Source: Rhabditophanes sp. KR3021 (Eukaryota; Nematoda; Chromadorea; Rhabditida; Alloionematidae). From it: 64,000 nt of DNA. The notes under the pieces were generated by a model, which had not been told where the DNA came from, did not search any database, and worked only from the letters and a program-made list of their open reading frames with translations. The DNA lies in NCBI GenBank assembly GCA_963281155.1, contig CAUJLY010000002.1, positions 4,836,001 through 4,900,000 on the forward strand. Direction: 5' to 3'. Shown here in pieces: positions 24,607 to 37,509 of this stretch; position 1 is the first letter of the stretch, and each line of letters opens with the position of its first letter. Made by a program: the position numbers and the translations under genes.

Positions 24607-25407
24607 CATCAAACCAAAGACAAATAGAATAGTGAAATCAAGAAAAGACTGCAAGACATATTTTTATTAGTAAAACATTGTAGAGGCCTTTTAATTTTAT
24701 AAATTTATTAATAGATCGAAAGTTTAATTAAACAATAATATAAATTTACTGGATGACATAGTTTAAAGTTAATTCATTTTGCAATATTTGCTTATAAGCA
24801 ATTCTCTGTGCCCTCAAGTGATAATTGACACAATTAAAATATGACACGTCTAGAAGCTGAATATAGTTTTTGTATCTTTAGATATAAATTTCTTAGATTC
24901 ATTAGAATTGATAAAATTGACATCTTTTGGTCAGTATTAGTTTACAAGACTGATTAGACGGATTATACTATCCCATAACCACTGAAAGTGTAAAGCATAT
25001 TGAAAAATAATAAATTGTAAGGAATTTAATATGTGATGATATACTTTTTTGGATTGCCACTTTTAGTTTGTTCTTTGCTGTTATTTTCAATAGACTCATC
25101 TATTTTAGTTTGCACTTTTATATTACCTTTATTGTATTGATTTGTTTGGCTCTCCTTAAATATTTAATCGGCTTGTTCAAATGCCATTAGAGGACATAGC
25201 ATATAGCCGTTTGAATTTTCTTTTCAAAAGCCAACTTTGTAAAGTGTCTTACTTCCAACCGGTCTAAAGCTTTGTTTTTATTAGAAAGAACGTTTTATTT
25301 TTGCATTCGTTTTAACCTCGCATTTTTCCGATAAAGTGTCTTCGCATTTATTAATTCCTTAATTACTTACACCTTTATAATGTTATTTATAGACACTTAT
25401 TACAATA
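24607..25407. other. Intergenic, no gene seen
   Basis: 3'UTR of SLC25A42 and 5' region of the PWWP gene; AT-rich, no coding signal. Acceptor ATTTATAG at 25385-25392. Confidence 0.4.
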
Positions 25408-26945
25408 ATGACAAAACCAAAAGCAGCATCTGGCAAGAAAACAAATATCGCAGATATTCGTAAGTTCTTCAAAGACGATTTATTTATCAATGCAAAACCA
25501 ACCATTTTAGACGCTTTCAAACAAGAGGATATTGTCGTCGTTGACATCAAGGACAAGAAAAAACAAGTTTGGTGGCCTGCACAAGTTCGCAATCCTTTTT
25601 ATAGGGACAGTAAGAAGGAAAAAAAACTTACATATGTTTACATTCCACAAACTGATGCAAATAAAAATTCAATATTCAATGCTGCTCTCAGAAAAGTAAG
25701 GCTCTATACTCCTAATGAGCCTATCCCTGAAGACGCAAATGAAGAATTGCTTTTAGCGTTTGAAAGTGCCAAACACCTCTACAATAAAAAAATGGATAAT
25801 GTTTTGACTGAATCAGATGATAATCACATGGAAGTTGTAGATGAAGAACAATCGACATCATCACCTACTGCTGTTATAGAGGAAGCCGTTGTAGAAGAAA
25901 TTGACGTTGACGAGGAAGAGAACGACGATGAAGAAGAGCACGTTGTCAAGGATGCCCAAAAGGGTTCTAACACTAAGGAAAACACTAAGAAACGCGGTGG
26001 GATTGTTAAAAAGGAATCTATTTCTGCAGCTGCCAGAGTCTCTCTCAGAGCTGCTAAATCTTCCTTAAAAGCAGAACCCAAGGAAGTAGTTCCCAAAAAA
26101 GTCTCTGCTAGACTTGCAAAAGCCAATCAGCCATTAGAGGAGCCAAAGATTATCATCCGCTCTGCCAAGGCAGTAGTTCCAAAGAAGGACCATGCTAAAG
26201 CAAAAATGTGTCTTCCAAAAAAAGCCTCTACTTCCAACGAAACAACTTCCCCCATGTCAACAGTAAAATCTAATGAAACTGTCAAAGATGAAACTATGGA
26301 AGAGGAAGCAATTGAAAATGAAGAGATGGAGGGAGATGGTGTTTCTGCCTCAAAAACAGTCAAAACTGATACTCAACCTGCTGAATCCATTACAAATAAC
26401 GCTCCCACCCTTGAACCGAATATGGCCCGATTTTTGATGTCTGAAAGGAATAGGCTAAATTTGCTTGAGATTTGGGCTGAAACAAAGATTTCTCCCAGAC
26501 ATTCGTCTTTTACCATGCCTCAACAAGTACCCGTTTTGAAGTTCGATCATTTAACTGGTAAGATATATCTTTTGTATCCGTAATAATTATTCATAACTTT
26601 GTTTTAGAAACAATCCTTTCAGTTGAAGAATTGGAAAAAGTTCTAGTCTCTTTCAAGCAATGGTTGGCTAATACAGAACAATTTAAAAATATGTTCAGTC
26701 TTGTCGAATTGCTTTACATTCAAACTGTCATGCTTCCAGAATCTTATATTTACTACTATTCAATCCTCAACAACTGCAATTACCAAGAAGCTGAAGTCAT
26801 TTATTTTAGGTCTCTCGCAGTAAGACTCGAAAACATGTCTCCATCTCCAACACCTTCTGACGCTAATCCTGACGCTGCCACCAATTCAGAAGGCTGCAAG
26901 ATCGGTAATTTGTTGGCTGCTGCTGATATGATGAATAATCCATGA
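25408..26945 (+). CDS. PWWP-domain chromatin protein
   Basis: Exons 25408-26557 and 26608-26945, 495 residues. A PWWP-like domain lies at about residues 38-105: DIVVVDIKDKKKQVWWPAQV gives the WWPA core, and the following strands end in LRKVRLYTP. The middle is disordered, with an acidic stretch (DVDEEENDDEEEH) and many Ala/Lys-rich pieces (VPKKVSARLAKA type), as in nuclear DNA-binding linkers. The last 150 residues are helical and more conserved in look (LSVEELEKVLVSFKQWL ... YQEAEVIYFRSLAVRLENM). PWWP domains bind methylated histone H3 and DNA. I cannot decide between the PWWP2, PWWP3/MUM1 and HDGF groups. ATG 25408 lies 15 nt after an acceptor-like TTTATAG. Confidence 0.75.
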
Positions 26946-27332
26946 TAAATTTACACATCTAACCATTTTTTATTTATATTTGTATTGCTTTCATTACAAT
27001 GATTACCCCATTTCCTGTTACCAACTTTTTTGATCTTTCGCATATGGGAGCATAATATTATTATATTATATGCTGCTATATCGTTTTGTATTCGTCACCT
27101 GCATTATGTGATGATTGTCCTTTTGGCATTAACCGATCAAATATAATGTTACAATATTGTATTAATAAATCGTGTCTCTATCTTTTTATACAAATAATAA
27201 ACTTTGATCTTCATAAAATATTGTTTTTACATTTAATCAAACACCGTCTTAAGTTAATATTTTGTTTAGTATTTAATAGTTTATTTATACTCAAAAAGAC
27301 TATTATCAAACTAACACTTTAAAATAAACGAT
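26946..27332. other. Convergent 3' region
   Basis: Shared 3' flank of the PWWP gene (+) and GCSH (-). AT-rich, no coding exon seen. Confidence 0.4.
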
Positions 27333-27844
27333 TTAATGGGCTTCTTCTGTCTTGTACTTTTCATAAGTAGTTTCATCCATCAAATCCTTTAATTCATCTT
27401 CACTGGCCAATTCAATCTTATACAACCATCCTTCTGAGTAGGGGCTTTTGTTGATGATATTTGGAGATTCAAATAGAGCTTCATTAACTTCCTTGATTTG
27501 TCCTGAGATTGGCGAGTACACGTCACTGGCTGCCTTGACGGATTCAATAATTCCTACCACATTTCCTTTTTCGATTGTAGCTCCGACTTCTGGAACTTCA
27601 ACGTAAACGACGTCGCCAAGAGCTTCTTGAGCAAAGTCGGAAACTCCTACAGTGCCGATTTTGCCATCAACAGTCACCCATTCGTGCTTCTTTGTGTATA
27701 ATCTTCCTAAACGAGAGAAATCATTTTAGATAATCGTTTGCAATTACCTGAACTAGCAAAGCGAGTAGCAACATGAATAGAGTAGCTAAAGTTGTTTAAT
27801 TTGGTAGCATTAGTAGCTAATTTAAGGAATGATCTGGCAAACAT
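27333..27844 (-). CDS. GCSH: Glycine cleavage system H protein, mitochondrial
   Basis: Exons 27844-27748 and 27706-27333 join to 156 residues. The lipoyl carrier shuttles the methylamine group between the P, T and L proteins in the mitochondrial matrix. The lipoylated lysine is Lys90 in IIESVKAASD, and YTKKHEWV, GVSDFAQEALGDVVYVEVP and SPYSEGWLYKI are family hallmarks. The first about 33 residues (MFARSFLKLATNATKLNNFS) are Arg/Ser-rich and amphipathic, a typical mitochondrial presequence. ATG 27844 is 7 nt after an acceptor (TTATAG, 27853-27852). Complete and apparently functional. Confidence 0.96.
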
Positions 27845-29052
27845 ATCCAACCTATAATCTATCACAAAATTACTAAGTTAGTAAACTAGAAAATATTATT
27901 AAGTAAGTATATCGGTGTTGTAGAAAGAATAGATACTCTTCGACACACTTAAATGGAAAGGTATATATGTATGGTATGAAGTAAAGTGATAGCTTTATTG
28001 AAAGTTATGATAATAGTATCATTTAGGTACTGCGATGAGACAAGTAGAGCATTTTCTGCCCTGTCCTTCAATCTTTTTATATGATAATTTATAAAATGAC
28101 TAAATAAGTAAATGCACCCAGATACTTACTTGCATCTCACACCAACCAACAATATTGATAGTAAATTAGTATTCATAGAGACTTATCTACAACGAGACAA
28201 TCTTATGCAAGTAATATGTTATAAAAGATTGTAGAATGAGATCGTAAAACAATAATTTTAAAGACGGTTATAACAACATTCCAAGTTTCAAGAGACACTT
28301 CCTTCCACACATTTGAAGAATAAACCGTCGTATAGTAAAGATCTCATAAATATTCGTATTCTAAGCTTTCATAAGATTAGGATTATTCTGTTATGTCATA
28401 TTAAACATGTACAAAATTACAATCCTTCAATAGGATATTTTGAAGATTCTAAACCATACTTCATCAAAATTTACAGGCATAACTAATTTTGCAAAACCAT
28501 ATTAAATGACTGCGTTTTAATTAGCTAACTGTCTAGTATTTAGTAACTATTACTCTAATATAAAGAATTGCCTTGACAAGTTAATATTAATTTGTAATCT
28601 GCCTCAAAAAATGTTTAAATAAATTGAACAAATAGCTTTTTGCGCTTTTTTGGATATAATATATGTGATAAGATGTCTTAATTTAATTAATCCTCATCGA
28701 ACAAATAAATATTTGTTGTCTGACATTAATTTGTTAGGTTTTATAAACAAATTACCCGTGACTTAGATTAAAACTTTACCATTTATTTATTGAAAATGAC
28801 TTTATTAAATTGCATGATAAAGCGTACATTCAATAAGAATGAATAAAATAATTTATTTAGTATGATTGAAGCGAAAGTGAACCTCGAATATTAAACATGA
28901 TTAACGCAATAAATAAGAATATCTGTAATTACACAATTGATCATCCATGGATGTACGGGTAGTTAAAGGCACTTTGCCTGTATATTATAATTATGATCGA
29001 GAAGATTTGTGAATGTGCGGGGCATTCGAAAACTAACTGGTTCAGTGGACGG
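27845..29052. other. Intergenic, no gene seen
   Basis: 1.2 kb of AT-rich sequence between two minus-strand genes; I see no coding exon, RNA gene or clear repeat. Confidence 0.4.
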
Positions 29053-29910
29053 TTAACTGATTGCACAACATCTTTCAGCTTCAATCATTCTAAGCTTCCC
29101 TTCTTTGCTACTAATCAAAAACGAATTTTCTTTTTTTGAAGAATAGGATTTGGTGCTTGATTGGGCAGAGTTGATGCTCCTAACTTCATTGGCAAAAATA
29201 GTTTGACCGATCTCATCAAACAATTTCGATACACCCAAACCATTCAGCGAAGAAATTTCAAAATGAAGGGCTGAGTGTCTTTCAGACCAGGTGATGGCTT
29301 CTTCTAAGCTAACATTTCTATTAATAATATTTTCGCATTTACAGCCAACCACAAAGATATCAGGCTTGGTTAGAATTTCTTTGCAAACTAAATCATACCA
29401 TCTGTTGAGGTTGTCAAATGATTGCCTATTAGTAACATCATAAACCAACAAAATGCCTCCTGAAGATTTCAAATAAACGTCAATCAGATTGCCTTGATCC
29501 ATAGTTCCCAAGACATCAACAACCAGCAATTCACAAGGCTCTTGATAAACCTCGCTAAAAATAAAATAAACAACAGATTATGCAAATTTTGTCTTACAAT
29601 TTTAGAGTCATATAACTTAGACCCAGACCATTTGGAATCTTGGTAGCGAATCCTTGTCCGTTGTGACGTAACATAATACTTGTTTTGCCAACGCCTAAAT
29701 AAAATTAATTTAGAAAAGTTGACAATCAAAACTTGAATTGTAAAACAACCACGTCATGAACATGTTATTATTACACGTACCTTTATCACCTAGCATACAA
29801 ACTTTTACTTTGTTTACAGGTCTCTCTATGTTTGAACCCTTTCTGAAAAACCGAAAACTCTTGTTTTCTTTTGGATTTGGAATGCTTTGACTTTCCATGA
29901 CATCGAACAT
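29053..29910 (-). CDS. Divergent Ras/Rab-like small GTPase
   Basis: Exons 29910-29781, 29694-29598 and 29554-29053, 242 residues. The P-loop GDKGVGKTS spans the first splice junction. The switch II box is DVLG with no catalytic Gln position kept (DVLGTMD where Ras has DTAGQE). Strand 4 ILLVYDVTNRQSFDNLNRW is typical of Rab/Ras. The guanine-specificity box NKxD is altered to CKCE (VVGCKCEN), and EISSLNGLGV stands for the SAK box. The C-terminus ends CCAIS, so CAIS could be a farnesylation (CaaX) signal. Nucleotide binding and switching may thus be unusual. The N-terminal 30 residues are basic. I cannot place it in a named subfamily. Confidence 0.75.
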
Positions 29911-32339
29911 ACTTTAAAATTGATATAACGACTGTAAACAAACAAATAAACGTTAACTACGATCTCAATAAACAAAAAACTAATAGACAAATAAAATTAA
30001 AAATAAATATGCAAAAAGTAAAAACGATATCTTCCTTTATAAATAGTTTATTCGAAAAACAATGGGACATTAAATTAGCAATTAGTTTCTTTTACAAATT
30101 AGCTTATTAAAAATTAATTAAATCAAGATAATAAATGAGATATGTACACTGTTTTACCTTTTCATTAATAAAGTACGCATACTCACACATATGCACAATA
30201 AAAAGGAGCCATAAAAATAGTGTGTATACTTTCTTTATAAATTCAAAGAAAATCTTATCATACCTAATTGCCGTAATCTTATCTACTTCTATGCAACTAT
30301 ACATACTTATTCACGCCAGTTTCGGGGTGACGCGCACCGCTTAAAAAAGAACCCCTTAAATGTTTTGTGATGGATGGGAAAAAACAATGGGGTGTAGTAA
30401 GTAGTACGAACGTATTGTTTCAAAGATTATTTTGAAATAATATTATAGTTAGTTGCTTTAATTTGACGAACCAATCATATAGTCATGCCAAAACGTGAAT
30501 CACGTACCTACGCTCATCAGCACAATTTATCAAATAAGAAGGTGTTGATTAATGGGAAATTAAATCAAAGTATTTTTTAGTTAAAATGCGTGTTCTTTAT
30601 AAAGTAAGTTATGGTAATTGTGATTAATAGTTTAAAGATCACTCATCCATCACAAGAATTATTTTTGGAGGTTTAAAAAAACGTGCAGTGGGAGAAATTG
30701 CAATTCCCAGATAAGACTAGGTATCAAAATGTGCGTTAATCAAACAATTTGACGGTAGTAAGTACATTAATCAGAATATGATGATAATATGATAACACAA
30801 CATAAATAACTTACAAAATAGGTAATGTTTGATTATGTTCAATAGGTACAAGTACAACATATAATTTAAGGATAATGATCACCACCAAAAATACTTTTTG
30901 TGTTACCTGCTGTTATTCTAAACTCTAGCTAAAAATAACACAATGCGACTTTTTCATTAATAAGTGGACGTCATACAAAAATGTGCGAACGCTTTGTTGT
31001 GACGGTGTAGTATGTATGGCAAAAAAATACTGGTCAAGGTAAATTTAAAACATATGTTATTAGCGATATTTTGGGAATATTAAGTGACTAATTGGTGATG
31101 TACTTTTGTAATATACTCTACTGCTGATTTGTGATAATTAAAAAATGAAATTTGTGATTACAAGGGAGCATAAAATAAAAGTAGGCTCAAAGACTAAGGA
31201 ATCATAAGATTAAGTATTCACTTTGATAAAATAGACACACGGTAAATTCGCTCTTTGAGCTTTTCCTCAAATATGGTTCTTGTAAAGTTGACTGTAAATA
31301 TTACTCTAGTTAAAGTAAAATGATATGAGGAAATGACTGGAAGACGGTAATTGAAACTGAGCTGCAGGTTGGGTTACCTCCATTTAATACGTAGATTCTC
31401 ATGATATTATGATTTAGGGAATACTTTTGGTCACTGGCACAATGTAAATTGAGTAGTTTCTTTTAAAAAACGTGTATTTTGAGTTTAGTATTTAAAAAGA
31501 TCTCAACTAAGAGAAATATAGTGGAAAAGCTCCCAAAATAATAAGAAAATGCTGAAGTTTATAAAAAAGCACTTAAGTAATAATAAATTTTTAGAAAATG
31601 CTCTTAAACGGTAGTGAAGAACGATTTATAAGAAAGAAGATCTTAAGATCTTTACATAATGCCGAAAGGTAATAATATCTTCCTAAATAAAGTATTACAT
31701 AAAGTGGTTTCTCTAAATGTTTAATTAAAATGCTAATCTAATTGAAGAGACTTAATGGTATAAATTTAAAAGAATCATTCAAATGATTTATATTTGAAAT
31801 TTGATTGTTTTTTGATTTGAAAAGCTAAATAATTTGATGGAGGATGTGTGCTTCGTAAATAACTTGTTTGAAATTAGATCATAGGCATGTTGAATTTGGA
31901 AAAAAGATAATCTTTAAATTTGAACAAACAGCTTTTTATTAATACTCTCATGTCGTGAATGATACAATATTGTAGTTAGCAGAATTCTCAGAGGTTAAAT
32001 TAGTACACATGATCACGCTATAAGTGTATGTTTCTATATCTAGATACGTATTTATAAATACTTGTGTGCTTTAAATTAGTCTTCTGGTGGCGCATGTGAT
32101 CAGGATTAAATATGTCTTTTCAGAAGTATTTTCAATATTGTTGTTTCAAGTATATATTTTTCCCAAATAATATAGCTCTCATAAACAATATGTTTATATT
32201 AAATAATGTAAACTGTGAATTTACTTTTACTAAATAAAATAACGATAACAATATGATTAAAAATAATTTTATATTTTAAATAGTTGTAAACAAAGCATAA
32301 TAATACATTGAGTAATATAGATAGAGTACATGATGATGA
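29911..32339. other. 2.4 kb intergenic, no gene seen
   Basis: AT-rich sequence between two minus-strand genes. Short open frames at 30107-30344 on both strands have biased composition and no recognisable motif. No tRNA or repeat array seen. Confidence 0.4.
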
Positions 32340-34866
32340 TTAATGTATAGTATCCATACATTTAAAATCATCTAGTCTTTCAAATCCTGGAAAGCAATCA
32401 CATCTAAAAGATCCTGGAGAGTTTATGCAAACTGTGCCAATGTTACACGGTGTGCTTTCACCATTCTTAATATGACACTCATCGATGTCATAACATTTGG
32501 TCCCATTACCAAAATAACCTTCCATACACACACATTTTGGGCCATGCTCTTCGTGAATGCAGTCGGCGTTCTTATCGCAGGGATAACTGTTGGTAGGATA
32601 GTGATCTCGCGAACAAAAATCATTTTTTTTGCATACCGGACAGCACTGATTAGGTCTGGTAATTTTATCTTCTTCGAGGCAGTCTAAATTTGGACAATTA
32701 TGTCGTTCTCTAAAGAAGATAACCTTTATAAGTGGCCTTGATTACTCTAGCTTACCTAAATTGACAGTTCATTTTTCCATCGTCACAGTGACAATTTACA
32801 CACGATTTTGGCCAAAATGATTCTCCGTCGTGGTATGTTTTTCCATTGTACAAACATTCTTTACCACAAGTAGGACAGCAACTTCCTTCAACTGATTTTG
32901 GGTGTGTGCAATTTAATTTAGGACAACCAATGGGTCCACAATGTTGAACGCCAGTAGTTGAACAAATACACTCGGTGCAATCGAGTAAATTTTGTTGTTT
33001 TTCACCAAATGAAAATACCGAACCTCCCTTTGAGATGCAACCACGTTGATGCAACTCGACTTTTTTGACTCTCTCAACTAATCCCTTGACGACATTCCGT
33101 ATATGGTCTACTTCATGTTCTAAATCAGCTATAGTGCCAGCATGATTACTCTCTATTGACGAATGTTCCTCATTTGATTGGCTTTGTTGTCCCTCATTTC
33201 CTTCTTCTTCCTTTGTTGTTAATTTGGATGTGTCTAAGTATGGACAAAGCAAGCTAATTGGCGTACCATGGTCAATTGAGAATTCCCTAATTTCTCCAGC
33301 AAATTGGTTAGCTTTGTGTATAGACTTCCCAACAAACATCTTTAAATGCCTTTGCTTTCCTGATACCTATTTAAGTCGTTAATATTAATATTATGAATAT
33401 GAAATGGAATAGATGTTGTGTTTTAATAAGATATTGGAATTGCCTTTTTCATATGTAAACAAGCTTGCTCTTATATACAATATCTCAACTCAAATGAAGC
33501 ACAATTAAAGAATGCCGGCAGCTGCGAAGATCCAATAAAGAAGGTTAATTCAGACATTACAAAACGCCACAGCGATGATTTGGCAATTTAATGCTACAAT
33601 TATTTCACAAAAATAATTAAAATGTATAATGTGAGAGTAACTATGTATAGCAATGCACTCTCGAAGAATTCTAGCTTTGTGGTCTTGTTAAATCACAAGT
33701 ATCCTGGAAAAGATACAATGTTTCAGACTGATGCCAATATTAAACAGTTTGACATGATTGTAAAATACAAATCTGATTCTGACGTTAGGTTCTTAATGGA
33801 TGACAAACTAAAAGAATGAATCCATTTAATGTTGCTGAATGGTATTCCCGAATCAGTTATTGGCGCAGATGACTATTTTTCAAAAAATGCCGCTTATTGT
33901 ATACTTAAAAAGCAGTAACGAGTTAGTGGTTCTTACCAAAAAGGGGTTGCAAGTAAATTACGACAATATGAAGCATTTATTCAAAGATAACAACCTGAAA
34001 ATAATCGATTCATCAAAATTTCAAATGTGATCAAAGAAATGGTAATTCTGACGCTTCTTATGAAGATGCTGAGTTGGTAGCTGTTTTCATTGACGGCTTA
34101 ACTAGTAATGAAGTCCATGCGTATGAATATTGTGTTATAATGAACCCAAAATATGTCTTAACCAATATTGATGGTCCTGGTCAATCGAATGAAGTGATGT
34201 ACAAAAGCATCCTACTACTGTTATAAGAATCTCATAAATAATTCTTGAAAACATACATGCATCATTATGATATAATTTGATTTACTCCTAAATGAAATGT
34301 CCTAGTCTATGCCTTACTTTTAATAAATGTTAGTTATTGTATTTTTGATTTAAAATGAATATTTTATAATGTCAAATCAAGCATTACTCACCAAATCAAA
34401 ATCGGTCATTGCGAACAAAATTTTACAATCGTCTACCACCATCATTTTGTTATCACGAATTGATAACATTGGTTTATGCCAATCATCTGTGACCATCGAA
34501 GTTGCGGGGAAAGAAATCTCGCGAATTTGATTGTCAGGTTTACGCCACCTCACTTTCATTTCTCCTGAGATAGAGGAAAGTTGCCAGTCTAAGAGAAGAT
34601 CAGCATGGTCTTGGTTGTGTGAGTACATTGAAAACAAGGCTCCTTCCATTTCATTATCATGCCAAATTTCGAATTGAATGTCGACATTTCTACGGTAAAT
34701 TATATCCCATAGTTTTTGTGTCTATTAATGAAATGACAATCTAATCAAGAAAATTATAAATTACCTGTGTCTTTGAAAAAGAAAAATGATGCTTAGAACT
34801 GATAACATCAAATAAACAAAAAAAATAGTATATAAATAGGCACCCTTGGTACAAATTTTTTGTCAT
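32340..34866 (-). CDS. NELL-like secreted protein (LamG/TSPN, coiled coil, VWC x2, EGF x2)
   Basis: Exons 34866-34765, 34721-34392, 33366-32756 and 32709-32340, 470 residues. A signal peptide is visible in exon 1 (MTKNLYQGCLFIYYFFCLFD). Exons 2-3 encode a thrombospondin-type laminin G domain (about 35-175, with HLKMFVGKSIHKANQFAGEI), then a coiled coil (TIADLEHEVDHIRNVVKGL), two von Willebrand C domains (the first with the ...SCCPTC ending, the second ...QCCPVC), an EGF domain and a calcium-binding EGF starting DIDECHIK. This is the order of NELL1/2, which signal to Robo3 and other receptors, but vertebrate NELLs have about 810 residues with more VWC and EGF repeats. It stops after the second EGF. 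Intron 33367-34391 holds an antisense coding relic. Confidence 0.85.
33601..34240 (+). pseudogene. Decayed coding repeat, copy 2, inside a NELL intron (antisense)
   Basis: Lies on the plus strand in an intron of a minus-strand gene. The left part (33622-33819) is a 65-codon frame with VTMYSNALSKNSSFVVLLNH, which aligns with the start of copy 3. After a stop and shifts, the right block at about 34064-34206 reads LVAVFIDGLTSNE ... YVLTNIDG ... QSNEVMYKS, then, one frame over, HPTTVIRIS. The same blocks occur in copies 1 and 3. It is broken in at least three places. Confidence 0.68.
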
Positions 34867-37509
34867 CTTCTGAATGTAATAGATTAATTTGTGTATATAA
34901 ATAGTTTATACTTTAGTTGAGATTAAGATGTCGTAAGGGAACATATAAATGAAGCTTAAAAAAGAAGACAAAATATGTGTACAGATTATTGAAAAGAATA
35001 TGTATTTGGATAGATCCAGGACAATAATAACATACACTGAATAACATCTTTCGAAAAAGAAGTTTTATTTTTTGTAACAATAAAAGAAACAGAATGAGTG
35101 ATAAAAGATGTGTGAGGTTAAACTAAATATATGGTCAATGGTAATGTTATTGGTGTCGTCGTCAGCTATAATGAACGGGTAAAACAGATGTCTTCTTCAT
35201 TACGACTATCTCGATACTAGAAAAGCCAATTAAAATGACCAACTGGCAAAACAAACAATAAATTGGAAAGTTCCATATTGCTCGCAACTTTTTAACTAGA
35301 AATTTCAGGCCAGACATTGTCTCAACTGTATAATAATATCTTCTTTAATTATAACAATACCCATTTGAATGGAAGTTAATTCAAGATCAAAAATTGAATT
35401 CTATAAAAAATTATCAAGTAAAATGGTAAGAAAGTAAAGTGACTGGTCTATAGACCTGAGTATACTTCTAGTAGGGATTACACGTAAGGGTTTAGAAATG
35501 GATTTTATTTATCTGCAAGGAATTGTGGTTACCTAATGCTAATAATAATATAAATGCAGTAATTCAAGCAAAACATACAATATACAACTTGTCGTATATT
35601 CACTATATCCAAAAAGGGTATTTCCTAAAATAGTATCTCTACATTTGTATCTTCTACAACGTATCTTCGTATAACTTCTATTTAGAATACTGGAAAATCC
35701 TCTAATATCTGAAATGTAATAATATTTAATGGAAAACATTTAGCATTCAGGGGGAGGACATTTTTGGCTTGAAAAAATGTATAGTCCTATTAAAGCTGAA
35801 GTACATAAAATAGTTAGCTGATAAAATTGTTAGCACACAAATCAAAAGGCACTTGTTCAGCTAATATAATTGAAAAAGGCAAATTGGTGAAAATTCTGTC
35901 TGTGCCAAATTTAATTTTTTTTGACGAACCACGTCAAATTTATTAACAAGTGACAAAAAGATAAATGAAAAGAAACATAAATAAGATAGATATATATAGT
36001 AGCAAAGATACATCTCTATGATATAGTTGGTGTCAAAAGCAAATTGAAATCTTTTTGTGAAACATTGTCCAAAAAATAAAATTCTTTATGTTATGAAGGA
36101 TTATAAAACATTTGTGCGTGAATTAAAAATGCATTAAGTGAGTGTCCATAAATTGCATCAAAATCCATCACTTTTTTGGGCTTAATAGTTACAAATGCAG
36201 TATATGTCTCATCTCGCAGACATCCAAATAATATATGTGTAAAGAAGGTTGTTTTAATGTACAAATAGTTTCACTTTTAAAAAGCATCACAAAATAATGC
36301 TAAACACATATTTATATGTTTTATATGTATGGACAAGAGTCAACTTTTGAAAGTGAAAAATAACACAGAAATATGTAATCCTGTTAAGGAAAATTTAATT
36401 ATTCAGTTTAATGAAAGTGCCATTCAAAATGCTGTGATTCGGACTTGAGATAATTCTATCTCAAAATTGTTGTAATTATAAAATACCTCAATATAGTTGT
36501 AATTATAAAATACCTCGAAATGGCTGTCATTTGTAATTCCAAAACACTTGAAACGTTGGAATGAAACCATTTTATAAAGGTTGTGTTTTGAAATTAACGG
36601 ATTTAAAAATGCTTGGCTTGTACTTTGAAATGCATCAAAATGACTTCAAAACGATTTCGGCTTGTGAATTTAACAAACTTGAAATAGGTTGCAGTATGTG
36701 TTTAAAAAATTTTAAATAGCCGTGATTTACTCGTAAAAGATTGCTTTATGGTTGGTACCTTCCCAGCAGTACTACTTTTATATTAATTTTTTATACTGAC
36801 TTCTCATACGAGCTTTGTGTACTAACTTTAAATTAATTTTGTATGCAAAATTGTACTTGATAGCATGCGTGTGTGTACATTTTGAAATGATCAAGCTAAC
36901 ACGAAAAGTGCCCGCGAAAAAAGAAGAAACATAATGAATACAATGTGTCACGGTAATTTTGTGTTTCATCTTGGAACATAGCGCCAATTAAATATTTTGG
37001 AACAATACAATTTATGAGGCAAATTCTTTTGTGCATGCTTTTTATTAAAATATTATAACGGCTAGACTTTACCTTAATCTCACGTATCATCTACATTTTA
37101 ATAAAGTTATTATTTTTTATACTCCTTTTTTGTAAGTTGAGTCCATGTGCGTTTGAGATGTAATATACCTTAGTCTTTATTGTACTTTCATTTTTGATGT
37201 CCACATTAAGATTGTTTTTTGGTAAGAATAGCTTGCGGATAATTGCTGTCTCCGCTCAATAGATTAAGAGAGGAATGTTGATCCGTGTTGGTGATACTTT
37301 ACTTTTTAAAAAACAAACGTTCAATATCCATTAGCAGAGAAGTCATTACTAAATGTGTTTCGTAATTGAGAGGTCCACTTGTGGTTGACCGATGTTTACA
37401 TGTTGTTTTTTACCTTTATTGCCGACTTTTTAATCTATATCCCCAACTTTTATTTTTTACTTTGTTAAACTTATCTTTAGTTTCAGAAACGTCTATACTT
37501 CTAATAAGT
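34867..37509. other. 2.6 kb divergent intergenic region
   Basis: Contains the 5' sides of the NELL-like gene (-) and the CNC factor (+). Weak tandem similarity at about 36460-36520 (two units of GTTGTAATTATAAAATACCT). No supported gene. An acceptor TAGTTTCAG ends at 37486, 23 nt before the CNC start. Confidence 0.4.
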
